Positions 46,317 through 55,488 of a DNA stretch of 64,000 nucleotides are shown here, in pieces. The notes below the pieces were generated by a model that was not told the DNA's origin, made no database searches, and saw only the letters and a program-made list of their open reading frames with translations. Position 1 is the stretch's first letter. Every line of letters begins with the position of its first letter. This DNA comes from Caballeronia terrestris (GTDB lineage: Bacteria > Pseudomonadota > Gammaproteobacteria > Burkholderiales > Burkholderiaceae): the NCBI RefSeq assembly GCF_001544515.1, contig NZ_FCOL02000010.1, positions 1 to 64,000 on the forward strand, written 5' to 3'. The position numbers and the translations under genes are program-made.

Positions 46317-47329
46317 CTAAAGGATCGTCGATCTGGGGTTTCGCGGCGGTCTGTGCGCTCTCGTGCTCGACTCTCACGAGAGCGCAATCAATCGAGCAGA
46401 CGGTCGTTTATATTGAGTGCAAATCCGACAAGGCGAGCACTGTAAAAGGTGCCGGCGTGCTCGTCTCGCCGTATGGTCATGTCCTAACCGCCAAACATGT
46501 GGCGCCGGCCGGCTATGTGTGCAAAGGGGTGATCGGCACCGGTGCGCAGCAGCCGACGCGCAATTTGATCCGCGACCCTCGAACCGTCAATCTAGATGCT
46601 GTCTTGTTGCGGTTCGTTCCCGCCCCCGACGAGAAATTCTCCTATCTCAGGTATCGAAGACTCGAAGGCTCCAATCTGAAGGGCGCGGCAATCACCGTTT
46701 CTGGTTTTCCCCCAAACGGCACGGGCGAGATCGTAACCAATTCGGGGACCCTTTCGAGCTTGATCTCCGACGAGACCGGCATCGTCAAGACTGACGCGCT
46801 ATCGGCCTCCGGCATGAGCGGCGGCCCGGTGATCCTCAAAAGCGATGGGAGTCTCATCGGCATCGTCGCCGGTGCACAATTCGATCCGGCGACGGGTTCG
46901 CCTTCGAGCTATGGCGTGTTGTCGATGGAATGGTTCGCGAACGAATTCGGACTGACGTCGGTGAGTCCCGAGACCGCGGTAGCCAGTGTCCCGGCGAGCA
47001 GTCCGAAGATAATCGTCAAAGAAAACGAATATGGACCGATTGAATTTGCCCCGGGAGAATCCAAGAGCTTTCCTCTCGATCTCGGCAACGCCGGGGCAGT
47101 TGATGTCTTCATGCAATCGATCGTGTATGAAGGAGCCGATCACGGCGCGCAGGGCGTCTTCGTGAGGATTTGTTCGGCGCAGAACAATCAACCGTGTGAC
47201 GGTCGGCAGATAGGTGAGTCCGAAACTTTTCGCCAGCGGCTGACCGAAGGTCCGGGACAGATCTCCATCTTCAACTTCAAGGAAAATCCCAAGATCAAGC
47301 TGACCTTCAGAATCGCGAGTCCTGCTTGA
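46313..47329 (+). CDS. Exported trypsin-like serine protease
   Basis: A 338-residue protein with a signal peptide (SSIWGFAAVCALSCSTLTRA-Q). The trypsin-like domain (about 30-220) has H62 (VLTAKHV), D95 (VNLDAVLL) and S169 (SASGMSGGPVI). The C-terminal third (about 240-338) is beta-rich (YGPIEFAPGESKSFPLDLG) and resembles a pre-peptidase/PPC-like accessory domain. GGAG lies 8 bases before the ATG, which overlaps the stop of the GH19 fusion gene, so the two are coupled. Confidence 0.88.
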   Translation: MTKGSSIWGFAAVCALSCSTLTRAQSIEQTVVYIECKSDKASTVKGAGVLVSPYGHVLTAKHVAPAGYVCKGVIGTGAQQPTRNLIRDPRTVNLDAVLLRFVPAPDEKFSYLRYRRLEGSNLKGAAITVSGFPPNGTGEIVTNSGTLSSLISDETGIVKTDALSASGMSGGPVILKSDGSLIGIVAGAQFDPATGSPSSYGVLSMEWFANEFGLTSVSPETAVASVPASSPKIIVKENEYGPIEFAPGESKSFPLDLGNAGAVDVFMQSIVYEGADHGAQGVFVRICSAQNNQPCDGRQIGESETFRQRLTEGPGQISIFNFKENPKIKLTFRIASPA

Positions 47330-47811
47330 GGCATTGCGTGAAGGATTCTCACATGGAGTCAGCGCATCGACGAACCGGAAGAGGCTTCTCGAAAGTGGAT
47401 CTCCGTCGCTGCGCTGCCCGAAAACCGGGTAGAGCAGAAGGCGCACCTCGTGGAGTCTTGATGAAGAATCACATCGTGTTTTGCCGGTCATCTTGACTGC
47501 GATGACCAAGGGCGAGATCAAAGCGGACTTGAACGACGCGGCAAAATCGGCGTTCATGTTGTTCTGACAAGAGAGGATCTGGAAGCGGTATTCGACAGCG
47601 GCCGGCTAAGATTTTCTACGGCCGATCAGACCGCGTGCGACCTAAAAGATCATATCGTTTTAAATTATTGATATGACGCAATTTTTGGTTGCTTGAAGCT
47701 TCATATAGACCTAAGCTAGTTTGAGTGAATTTTTTGAAATCCTAAACTTGCTAGATTCAAGTTATGAAAAAGGCAATATTTTCCGTGTTAGTCATCTAAA
47801 AACTAATAAAC
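47330..47811. other. Intergenic region between trypsin-like and subtilase genes
   Basis: 482 bp. The left part has short remnants such as MTKGEIKADLNDAAKSAFML (about 47502-47567). The right part is AT-rich (ATCGTTTTAAATTATTGATA) and probably holds the subtilase promoter. At 47764 an 11-codon frame MKKAIFSVLVI with a stop looks like a cut-off signal peptide or leader. Confidence 0.5.
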
Positions 47812-49626
47812 ATGGGACAAGCAAACTTCAATTACTACGCGTTGGGAGTAGCCTACCTAATAGTGGTCGGATTTCCTGTCGACGCTTGCGCGGAGTCTCT
47901 TGATGACTTGAGCGCCGTGGTAATTGTTGAACAGACCAGGTCATTAGCTAACGCTTCAAAGCTTGAAGCGACAATCGAGACAGCACCCCTTGTCATCGCG
48001 CACAACAAAAAAGGCGATTCACCCTCTAATTTCATCTTAAAGAATTATGGATTTGGAAAAACTGATTCTCAAGAAGCTTATAAAAACATAGAGGGAAAGA
48101 TTTTTGCCGCAAATAACATAACAAGTGATAAATCATTTCCCGTAGGAAATCTGCTGATTCCTGATTTGCCGGTGCTTACGAACGCCGAAGCGGCGATTCC
48201 AAGCCCAGCCATTCCGATTTCCCGTAATACCAGCTTGTCAGATCAAAGGGACGCGACGCTAGCAAACCCAGATGGACTTGAGACGGCACGGGGACCCGTG
48301 TATTTACACAAAATCTTCGGAAACAGAAGTCCGAACACCCCCATTGACTACAAGCGGTTGGACATTTATAGCATTGCTGATGCAGCAGCTGTGATCAAAA
48401 CCGCATCTCAATCCGGATTAAAAACGTCCGCCGGGATGGAGAATGGAATACAACTTGCTGACTCAGTCTCTAGTTGCGACTCAGATATTCGTCCTTTGCT
48501 GAACGACAATGATCGGATAGAAGTTAAAAATGCCATATCAAATATAAAGCCCGGCAAAGAGCGGTATTTAATAATCTTAGATACAGGCTGGCCGACTTTT
48601 GACGAGGAAACTCATTCGCAACTGGCCTTCCGAAAAATTTTCGATCGTGCAAGGAAGGCATTAAACATCAAACCATCTGATATCGATGCGTTCGTTCCAA
48701 ATATTTCGCAATCGTCGTATGTCCCGCCGACGCATGATCACGCTTGCATGGTCTACAAAGCACTACAAGAATTAAGAAAGTTAGATCTAAAAGATAATTT
48801 AGAGGTTCTGTATCTCCCGCTTAGGCCGGGTCAAGCGCGGACGACAGAATTGTTTAAAGAAATTCTCCTTTTAGATAAAATACTTGAATCTTTGGGTGGT
48901 GACCGTTTTGCACGCACATCGAGTCCAGCCGAGATTCGATCTGCAAAAGCGTTTACCGATGAATCGCTTCAAAATATTGTTGCCTTAAAGCAACCTTGGG
49001 CTCCGAACGACGATGTCGTTCGGGTGTACGAACCGCTTATAAGCGGTTTAATTAAAATTCTCGACACCTACTCCCAGGTTGATCAGGACGTCGTGCCAGG
49101 AATGAAAAAAATCGATGCGAAATTTTGGCTAAGTCTGTCGTGGAATTTCACCAGATTTACAACTCCGCCCGATCTTCCATTATCCGGGCACTATATCGTT
49201 TTTGCGGCAGCGGGAAACGATAACGCGGATTTTGTATCGGTACAACGTTTGTTTGCGAGCGAAGCGATAAGCAACTCCCGTGTAGTTGCGGTAATGAACA
49301 GCGATGAACAATCGGGTGGATCAACCTGCAACAGCGCGACGTTCAACGGTCTCTGGTCGTCGGAATATTCGGACAAGGGGATTATTTCATTTCCAGGTAG
49401 GCTCGACGAAAAAGTCGGAACGAAATGTCCCGGCCCTGGTGGAGGAACAAGTTTTTCTACCCCTCGTATCGCATGGCTCTCGGCGATTGCGGAACTATCT
49501 AACGAGGCGAATAACTCCACATGGACCGCCGCGATCACACATCGACTCGCTAGCAGCCGCATGAAAATAAACAATGACCCTAATACTGCTCCTATCAGTA
49601 TCAAAAAGCTCATGATGGCCCACTAG
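47812..49626 (+). CDS. Divergent subtilisin-like (S8) serine protease, exported
   Basis: A 604-residue protein with a hydrophobic N-terminus ending at DACAES. The catalytic pieces of a subtilase appear in the right order: Asp 257 (LIILDTGWP), His 308 or 310 (PPTHDHACM), the oxyanion Asn 469 (FAAAGNDNAD) and Ser 547 (GGGTSFSTPRIA). About 240 residues before the Asp may be a propeptide. The HGTH motif is altered to THDH, so it is a distant member. The start lacks a good ribosome site. Codon use is more AT-rich than that of its neighbours. Confidence 0.78.
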   Translation: MGQANFNYYALGVAYLIVVGFPVDACAESLDDLSAVVIVEQTRSLANASKLEATIETAPLVIAHNKKGDSPSNFILKNYGFGKTDSQEAYKNIEGKIFAANNITSDKSFPVGNLLIPDLPVLTNAEAAIPSPAIPISRNTSLSDQRDATLANPDGLETARGPVYLHKIFGNRSPNTPIDYKRLDIYSIADAAAVIKTASQSGLKTSAGMENGIQLADSVSSCDSDIRPLLNDNDRIEVKNAISNIKPGKERYLIILDTGWPTFDEETHSQLAFRKIFDRARKALNIKPSDIDAFVPNISQSSYVPPTHDHACMVYKALQELRKLDLKDNLEVLYLPLRPGQARTTELFKEILLLDKILESLGGDRFARTSSPAEIRSAKAFTDESLQNIVALKQPWAPNDDVVRVYEPLISGLIKILDTYSQVDQDVVPGMKKIDAKFWLSLSWNFTRFTTPPDLPLSGHYIVFAAAGNDNADFVSVQRLFASEAISNSRVVAVMNSDEQSGGSTCNSATFNGLWSSEYSDKGIISFPGRLDEKVGTKCPGPGGGTSFSTPRIAWLSAIAELSNEANNSTWTAAITHRLASSRMKINNDPNTAPISIKKLMMAH

Positions 49627-49635
49627 GAGGGAAAA

Positions 49636-50454
49636 ATGTTAGAAAAGCACGACATAAAACTTGTTATTTTGCTGGCGCTATCACCGTGCATAATGGCCGC
49701 TTCCTGCAACAACCGAGCTCCGACTCTCGATAATTCTTGGGAGCGCGTCCTATCGTCTTGTGGCGTAAGTGATTTACAAAAATCGAAACCGCTTTACTTC
49801 GGTGCTGCGAATAAAAACGGTGTTGGCTCCATATGGTCAAAAGATGTAACCACCGGTGACTATTATCCCACTTCGCAATTCTCTGATATTACATCTCAAG
49901 CCGGAATAGTGTTCAACAATGTCGTCCTGTCGTGCTCCGGCGAAGCAAAAAGTGGAATCGATTTTTCGGTCGGAGTTTCCGCGAAACCGGTGATATATCC
50001 AGTTTCAGGGGAGATCAGTAACGCTCTCAGTACTGCAAAATCAGCAAAAGTTAGTGTAGAAAGCATTGTCGAAGAAGACGCGTACTGGGACAAATTCAAT
50101 AGTGCTTTTAGCGCTTTGCCCGCCGATGGCTCGATTAAGAAAGGGGTCGAACTCAACAATCGAGTTGTCGTAGGCCGGGCTTGGAAAATCAAGGGATTTC
50201 ACGCTGTTCTTACATATCAAGGAAGCGATGCACTAACAGCAAAGGCCGCCTTAGATGCAAAGGTTGCGTCTGCGTCGCTCAACGTAGCAACAAAGCTGAC
50301 TGGAGATAATACGCTAGAGGTATCGAGTAGCGATGAACTTTATGTCGCGGGCGTTTTCCGTAAGCTGTCACCGTCGGGAGTGTCCGCTGGTTTAAGTGGC
50401 GTTAGTGATTGGGAAGAACTCCCGACAGATGCAATAGCTGGACCACCTCGGTGA
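49636..50454 (+). CDS. Putative exported lipoprotein of the protease block
   Basis: A 272-residue protein with a hydrophobic N-terminus (IKLVILLALSPCIMAASC). MAAS-C is a plausible lipobox, making Cys 24 the lipid site. The mature region is beta-rich, Ser/Val/Ala-rich, with no motif I recognise. It follows the subtilase by 9 bp with GGAGGG in between, so both are one transcript. Its role could be anchoring, chaperoning or inhibiting the protease. Confidence 0.7.
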   Translation: MLEKHDIKLVILLALSPCIMAASCNNRAPTLDNSWERVLSSCGVSDLQKSKPLYFGAANKNGVGSIWSKDVTTGDYYPTSQFSDITSQAGIVFNNVVLSCSGEAKSGIDFSVGVSAKPVIYPVSGEISNALSTAKSAKVSVESIVEEDAYWDKFNSAFSALPADGSIKKGVELNNRVVVGRAWKIKGFHAVLTYQGSDALTAKAALDAKVASASLNVATKLTGDNTLEVSSSDELYVAGVFRKLSPSGVSAGLSGVSDWEELPTDAIAGPPR

Positions 50455-50497
50455 CGATTATTGACTGAACGCCTTCGACCGTCTTGAAGTTAAACAT
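50402..50497 (-). CDS. Possible 31-residue peptide antisense to the lipoprotein gene end
   Basis: MFNFKTVEGVQSIIVTEVVQ and 11 more residues (ending LPNH) are preceded by AAAGGAGC at good spacing. It overlaps the 3' end of the gene on the other strand. It may be the start of a gene cut off by rearrangement. Support rests on the ribosome site alone. Confidence 0.25.
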   Translation of the reverse strand: MFNFKTVEGVQSIIVTEVVQLLHLSGVLPNH

Positions 50498-50660
50498 ATA
50501 TGCTCCTTTGGTAAAGGATAGTCTTAGCACACCGAATGGAGAATCGTTTGCAACCGAGGGACGAGCGTAGCTGCATCGCGATGGTCTGTATTGACCGGCG
50601 AGGTCTGCAACTGTTCCTGGAGTGTGCGCGCCGACTTACGTTCAACGCGTGCTCGGCGGA

Positions 50661-50888
50661 TTAGTCCGCGTTCGCCTCGGCTAGCCGCTTCGCGTAGTTG
50701 AACGGCAGCAGATCGCTGATGTCGGCGTCCGGTGCGCGCTGAGGCAATTCGGTCAACGCGTGGAGTAACCAGGCATGCGGTTCGACCCCGCAGGCGCGGC
50801 ACGTGAGCATCAGGCTATAAACCGTTGCGCTCGCCTTCGCGCCGGCGACCGTATCTCTGAACAGCCACGATTTTCTCGCGGTGACCAT
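50661..50888 (-). pseudogene. IS66-family transposase, C-terminal fragment
   Basis: About 75 residues match the end of IS66 TnpC-type transposases: ARKSWLFRDTVAGAKASA, ATVYSLMLTCRACGVEPHAW and HALTELPQ. The preceding reading NERAMVTARK also fits, but the frame then breaks at about 50905. The rest of the element is missing, so this is a relic marking past insertion. Confidence 0.75.
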
Positions 50889-50924
50889 TGCCCGTTCATT
50901 GTGCCCATATCAGGCAGGAAGTTG

Positions 50925-51386
50925 AAGTCCATTATCGTTGGCACCCGCTGTATTGGCACCGTCAAGGTTAGAGATGTTGAGCAGCGCCGCGGAAGCCCGG
51001 TAGTCCACATCGATGCCGGAGGCGGTGCGGTCAAGATGATTGCCGGGTGGATGCTGGATGCTACCGCGTGTTCATCCATGGAGCTTGGTGACCCTAGAGT
51101 CACCGTGACGGCGCTACGCAATCTGCACCAGCTGCTTGTTGATCGGCGTTTGCGAGGAAACTCACCGGACGATTCCATCATCGTCCGGGAGAAGTGCAAT
51201 GGGCAAGCTACCAAACGTGGTTCCAGCAGGTCTGCAGTCGTTGCAGTCGATACCGCGCCAGATGAACATGACGTTCGACGCCGTCGAGCTTCAGGGGATG
51301 AGCGCGGCACAGCGCGCAAAGGCAATCATCCATCTGGCGAGCCTGCTGATGCAGGCCGCCGGCGTCGCCACGCCAAAGGAGCATAA
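50925..51386 (+). CDS. Hypothetical ORF upstream of the serine recombinase
   Basis: The frame LKSIIVGTRCIGTVKVRD ... GGAVKMIAGWMLDATACSSM ... LLVDRRLRGNSPDDSIIV is protein-like up to about 51200. Beyond that it overlaps the next gene in another frame and looks like a shadow. Sequences like this accompany large serine recombinases in some elements, as I recall, but I cannot name the family. The start is unclear and the 5' end abuts the IS66 fragment, so it may be truncated. Confidence 0.35.
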   Translation, partial: KSIIVGTRCIGTVKVRDVEQRRGSPVVHIDAGGGAVKMIAGWMLDATACSSMELGDPRVTVTALRNLHQLLVDRRLRGNSPDDSIIVREKCNGQATKRGSSRSAVVAVDTAPDEHDVRRRRASGDERGTARKGNHPSGEPADAGRRRRHAKGA

Positions 51387-51402
51387 CGATGACGAACGTT
51401 GA
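51199..51402 (+). CDS. Small conserved protein preceding the recombinase
   Basis: A 67-residue protein starting MGKLPNVVPAGLQSLQSIPR and ending VATPKEHNDDER. It overlaps the recombinase start by 14 bp, indicating coupling. The helical middle (MSAAQRAKAIIHLASLLMQA) and acidic end are typical of the small partner ORF of such recombinase elements. Function unknown. Confidence 0.6.
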   Translation: MGKLPNVVPAGLQSLQSIPRQMNMTFDAVELQGMSAAQRAKAIIHLASLLMQAAGVATPKEHNDDER

Positions 51403-52749
51403 TCGTTTACCTGAGCTCCTTCTCAAACGCAAAGCAGTGGTCTATGTCCGGCAGTCGAGCCAGACTCAGGTCCAGACGAACCTCGAAAGCCAGCGTCGTC
51501 AATACGATCTCGTGAATGAAGCAAAGCAGCGGGGATTTCGCGACATCGAGGTTATCGACGATGATATGGGCCGTTCTGCCAGCGGCGCAGTTGCCCGGCC
51601 AGGTTTCGAGCGTCTCGTGGCTTTACTGTGTGCTGGCGAAGTCGGAGCGGTCCTTTGTATGGGCGCCTCACGTCTTGCACGTAACGGGCGCGACTGGCAC
51701 CATCTGCTTGAACTCTGCGGGCTTGTCGAGGCCAGGGTAATCGACCTGGACGGTGTGTACGATCCTTGTCGGGCAAACGACCGGCTGCTACTCGGAATGA
51801 AAGGCAGCATCAGTGAATTCGAGCTCAACGTGCTTCGTACGCGCATGCTCGATGCCAAACGCGCGAAGGCTTACCGCGGCGATTTGCGTATCAGCGTGCC
51901 GTTCGGCTACATCTGGCATCGGGAAGTTGGACTGGGTCTTGATCCGAATTTGAGATTGCAGGAAGTCATACGCCTGATCTTTGCACGCTTCCGCGAACTG
52001 GCCAGCGCACGGAGGTTCTACTGTCGCTGCGAGCTGAACAGGTCCACTTCCCGCGCCCCTCTGATGGCAGGACGTTGACCCACTTGGACTGGATACCGGT
52101 GCGCTATCGAAACGTGATCTCGGTGCTCAAGAATCCGTTCTACGCCGGAGCTTACGTATATGGCAAGAGTGGCAAGCAGATGGCGATCGTGGATGGCCGC
52201 GCGCGCAAGAGCTACAAGCACCCGAAGCCGTTTGATGAATGGGATGTCCTGCTCAGGGAACATCACGAAGGCTACATCGACTGGGCTGAATTCGAGCGCA
52301 ACCAGAAGCAGCTCGCGGCCAATGCCTACGGCAAGGCAGGTGACGTAAAGTCGGGCCGTGGCGGCCGGGCATTGCTCGCCGGCCTGTTTGCCTGCGCGCG
52401 CTGTGGGCGCCGCCTGTTCGTGGCCTATACTGGGCGCATACCGCAACCTGTCTACCGATGTGCCCGCTTTGACATGCCACCGCAATGCATGAGTTTCGGG
52501 GGCTCTCGCATCGACGCAGCTATCGGGAAGGAGCTGTTGCCTGTCGTGGAACCAATGGCAATCGAGGCAGCCCGGCAGGCCGAGCAAATGCACATGGACA
52601 CCCTGACCGAGCAGCGACGGATCGTGAAACTCGAACTGCAGCAAGCGCAGTATGAAGCCACGCTGGCCGAGCGGCGCTACGCTGCCTGCGACCCCGATAA
52701 CCGTCTGAAACAAGGGGGATCGCGCATTCTCCCTGTCGGGTTGCCGTGA
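51389..52749 (+). pseudogene. Large serine recombinase, frameshifted and 3'-truncated
   Basis: The N-terminal resolvase domain is intact: catalytic Ser in VVYVRQSSQTQ, SRLARNGRDW, and DGVYDPCRANDRLLLGMKGS. The frame then breaks near 52010-52025; a second frame continues EVLLSLRAEQVHFPRPSDGR, THLDWIPVRYRNVISVLKNP (recombinase domain) and a zinc ribbon (LFACARCGRRL ... YRCARF). It ends in unrelated residues after DPDNRL, so the C-terminal coiled coil is lost. A one-base indel explains the first break. Probably inactive. Confidence 0.8.
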
Positions 52750-53379
52750 ATTCATTTCACGGCCCGATTCACGTCTGCCAAGGGGCTTCCTCGTCCCCGA
52801 CCAGTTCAGACTGCAGATCGGCCAACGAGATGCGTTCAATCAAATTCGCCTGGGATGTGCAACCTTATTCAAAAGCGGGTTTTGCCCTTAACAATCTCGA
52901 TTCTGACCGAAAAATTTTTTTAAATTTTTTGTCCCTATCCGCGACCACGCAGTGCGATGGGACCCGTTTCAATTTCGAAAGCGGGTATGCCGGGGGTCGA
53001 GAATCGATGCGAACGCCGGTGGCTTCAAAGGCCCATTCGTTCGTGTGCTGCGATGGGGCAGGGCGACAGATCGACGCTGCTACCGCGAGAATAAACGGCG
53101 GCGGCCCGGTTTCGCCCGGTTTAGCCCGCTTTCGGTCCGGTTTTGCCCGCTCCAGCTATAGGAAGCGGGCAAAAGCGGGCCAACCCGTTGTGTTTTATTC
53201 GAGCACCTGCCTGTTTCGTTCGGGCCCGCATTCCCCATCGCGTACATCGCGAGTTGGCCATTCCGGCAGTCGGCCCGAGCAGATAGCTGGCCTGGTCTCT
53301 GTCGTATAGCTCCGTTGCTCTTGTGGAGCAAATCGCTATGTCAGTTTGCGACACCGACGCAGCTCATCCAGGATGTACT
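52750..53379. other. Region without a supported gene; contains GC-rich repeats and a hairpin
   Basis: Frames here are unconvincing. At 53104-53152 there are degenerate units CCCGGTTTCG, CCCGGTTTAG, CCCGCTTTCG. A strong inverted repeat TTTTGCCCGCT (53141-53151) / AGCGGGCAAAA (53164-53174) follows, which could be a terminator or a recombination site remnant. Confidence 0.5.
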
Positions 53380-53522
53380 GGCCACGGCCTGATATTGCTG
53401 CCGGAGGGCGAGCCCGTTACAAGTTGGAGCCGAAGGAACTTGCAAATGTCCCGGCCTACAAGTTGGCGGCGATTGCAGGCCTGACTGCCAAGCACCCGGC
53501 GTTTCAACTCGAGCTCGTTTAA
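53380..53522 (+). pseudogene. C-terminal gene fragment, unknown
   Basis: GHGLILLPEGEP is followed, after a one-base shift, by ARYKLEPKELANVPAYKLAA and IAGLTAKHPAFQLELV with a stop at 53522. The reading looks like the end of a real protein cut off at its 5' side. I do not recognise it. Confidence 0.3.
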
Positions 53523-53620
53523 TGTCCTGGTTGATAGGAGGCCGTGTCCGAGATAGAACGAGCGCAGGGAAACCGATTAGCTTGGCAGCTACTGGCGAAA
53601 ACCGACTCAACAAAAGTTCG

Positions 53621-55003
53621 CTATCTCTTATCTCTTTGCTGCTTCCATGCCGAAAGGACTCTAGATACGGACGCGCTCGCGCCATAGTTCGGAAAGTATT
53701 TGCCTTTAGGCAGTGCGCACTGAGGTGCTGTCGTATCGATTGAGCCCGTATGGACACCAAGCAGCGTCTGCGCCTTTTCATCTCGCGCGAGAATGGGGCC
53801 GCCGCTGGCGCCAGCTCGGGTCTGACAAGAGTGAAGAAGGCATCCGGATTTTTCGGTCGGGGTAACACAATTAGTGGTGTCATCAAAGCGCACTAAGGTG
53901 GAACCGTCGCATTCCGCAGACTTGTTGGAATTGACGCACGCTTGGATCATCTCCAACGATAAAAAAGCGGTCACAGTAGTGATTAAACGCCAAGGGCTGG
54001 CAGTCTCGATATCGGCGACTGGTAGCTTTCGTGGCACGGAAAGCGTAACGATAGCTATGTCGTTTCCAAACGCCCTGGGGTCAAAGGTCAAATCATGAAC
54101 TAATTCGTGGAATGTAGAAATCTTATAATCGTAGGGCGCACCTAGAGAATCGGAAAAACTAATCTTAGCCCACGGCACGACGTATAGCGGTACAGGTTTC
54201 TTGTTTTTAGCTTTTTCCCAAAGGCGCATTGCGTTGGGATCGATGACACAATGCTTGGCTGTTACGACGTGCTGCTCATCTAGAGCATATCCGAGGCAGA
54301 AAGCTCCCATCGGTCCTCTTTCCGGCCATGGCGTCCAAAATACTGCAATGCGGTGTTTTATCACTGCAGGTGCTGGAAGAAAGCAACCAAATACGTATTT
54401 TGCGTAAGCAGTCGCTAATACTGCGTCGCGCTCAGCCCCCTTCAACTTCGACGACTGTTGGGCTAACGCAAGCGTTCGATAGCCAGTCTTACAGTCGAGA
54501 AAGGCTCGTCCGGCAATATATTCATTCGACAAACGGACGTAGGCTTCCGGGGGCGAAGGTAACTCCTTTTTTTCAGTTTTAATCTGTGCGTTTGCTCTGG
54601 ATTGCCATTTCCCGACTGGGTCTTGGGCATCTTTTGCTTCATCGGCAGCCTCCTTTGAAAGTCTCGTTACCAACGGCGCGACTTGCTCAAGAAGCCTACC
54701 GCGCTCGTTAGTGGTGGCGGGAGTTTCGCGGATAAGGTTCCCTTTCGCGTCAAAATTCCAGTCCACTATCGGTTCGCTTCCGATTTCAAATGCGTTTAAG
54801 TCTTTGCGTGCATCGCAGTTTGCCTGACGGAGACATTTCAGTGGTAAAGACGGCAAAAGTTTTCCATTGACGACGGAGGCTGCGTCCGCCGCGTCATTCA
54901 AGCTCGAATCCGAGCCGACCTGGTCGCCGCAGGCAGCATCCACTGAAAATCCTGTCAGGACTGCAGCCCAAACGACGATGCAAGCCACCCGCATTTCGAT
55001 CAT
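53621..55003 (-). CDS. Exported trypsin-like serine protease with long N-terminal region
   Basis: A 460-residue protein with a signal peptide (MRVACIVVWAAVLTGFSVDA-A). A long helical, charged region (about 25-205) precedes the trypsin-like domain. The triad is H251 (VVTAKHC), D315 (GNDIAIVTL) and S400 (TRAGASGGPIL), with several Cys (CVNSN, NCVTP, GCLLHSCQT) for disulfides. The N-terminal region may be a propeptide. ATG overlaps the stop of the gene before it (ATGA), so it is the third gene of the minus-strand operon. Confidence 0.87.
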   Translation of the reverse strand: MIEMRVACIVVWAAVLTGFSVDAACGDQVGSDSSLNDAADAASVVNGKLLPSLPLKCLRQANCDARKDLNAFEIGSEPIVDWNFDAKGNLIRETPATTNERGRLLEQVAPLVTRLSKEAADEAKDAQDPVGKWQSRANAQIKTEKKELPSPPEAYVRLSNEYIAGRAFLDCKTGYRTLALAQQSSKLKGAERDAVLATAYAKYVFGCFLPAPAVIKHRIAVFWTPWPERGPMGAFCLGYALDEQHVVTAKHCVIDPNAMRLWEKAKNKKPVPLYVVPWAKISFSDSLGAPYDYKISTFHELVHDLTFDPRAFGNDIAIVTLSVPRKLPVADIETASPWRLITTVTAFLSLEMIQACVNSNKSAECDGSTLVRFDDTTNCVTPTEKSGCLLHSCQTRAGASGGPILARDEKAQTLLGVHTGSIDTTAPQCALPKGKYFPNYGASASVSRVLSAWKQQRDKR

Positions 55004-55473
55004 TCCGGTTTAGGCGCTGTTTGACAGTTCTTGGGGTTGGAAAGGCACGTGTTTGGGTTGTTTGGGTCGCTTGGTTGTTGATTTTGACCCGGAGCCGACG
55101 TCTTAATGATATCGCTGAGTAACGCATCACTTTCGGTATCGCCATTTTCGAAAGCCTCAATACCGTTTTTTTTGGAACTCGCACGCGGCGCTGTCTGACA
55201 GTTGCTGGGGTTCGTAACGCACGTGCTCGGGCCGCTTGGCTCGGTTGGTTGCTGATTTTGGCCCTCCCATGTCTTAATTACGTCTTTCAATGACGCATCA
55301 GTTTTGGCATTTCCATTTTCGAAATTAAGACCTTCTTTAGTTATGGTGGGCGGATGTTGCGACTTCGGGGCACTCCAGTGAGCACCGCCGCTTGAAACCT
55401 GGGCCACTGCGCCTAAATGGAGGGCGGTTCCAATCCAAAACACAACGATATTCTTTGCAACCGGTGACATCAT
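55000..55473 (-). CDS. Exported protein with internal tandem duplication
   Basis: A 157-residue protein with a signal peptide (NIVVFWIGTALHLGAVAQ). The mature part is two copies of a ~55-residue unit: FENGNAKTDASLKDVIKTW ... CVTNPSNCQTAP and FENGDTESDALLSDIIKTS ... CLSNPKNCQTAP. Each has two Cys six residues apart and a QNQQP spacer. No family recognised. It lies 15 bp after a metalloprotease gene and overlaps a trypsin-like gene, so it is presumably a partner such as an inhibitor, scaffold or substrate. Confidence 0.75.
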   Translation of the reverse strand: MMSPVAKNIVVFWIGTALHLGAVAQVSSGGAHWSAPKSQHPPTITKEGLNFENGNAKTDASLKDVIKTWEGQNQQPTEPSGPSTCVTNPSNCQTAPRASSKKNGIEAFENGDTESDALLSDIIKTSAPGQNQQPSDPNNPNTCLSNPKNCQTAPKPE

Positions 55474-55488
55474 CTCTCTCCAAATTCT

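Noticed and set aside
52746..53309. Plus-strand 187-codon frame MNSFHGPIHVCQGASSS
   Set aside because: It spans the end of the broken recombinase and the repeat/hairpin block; low complexity and no coherent domain.
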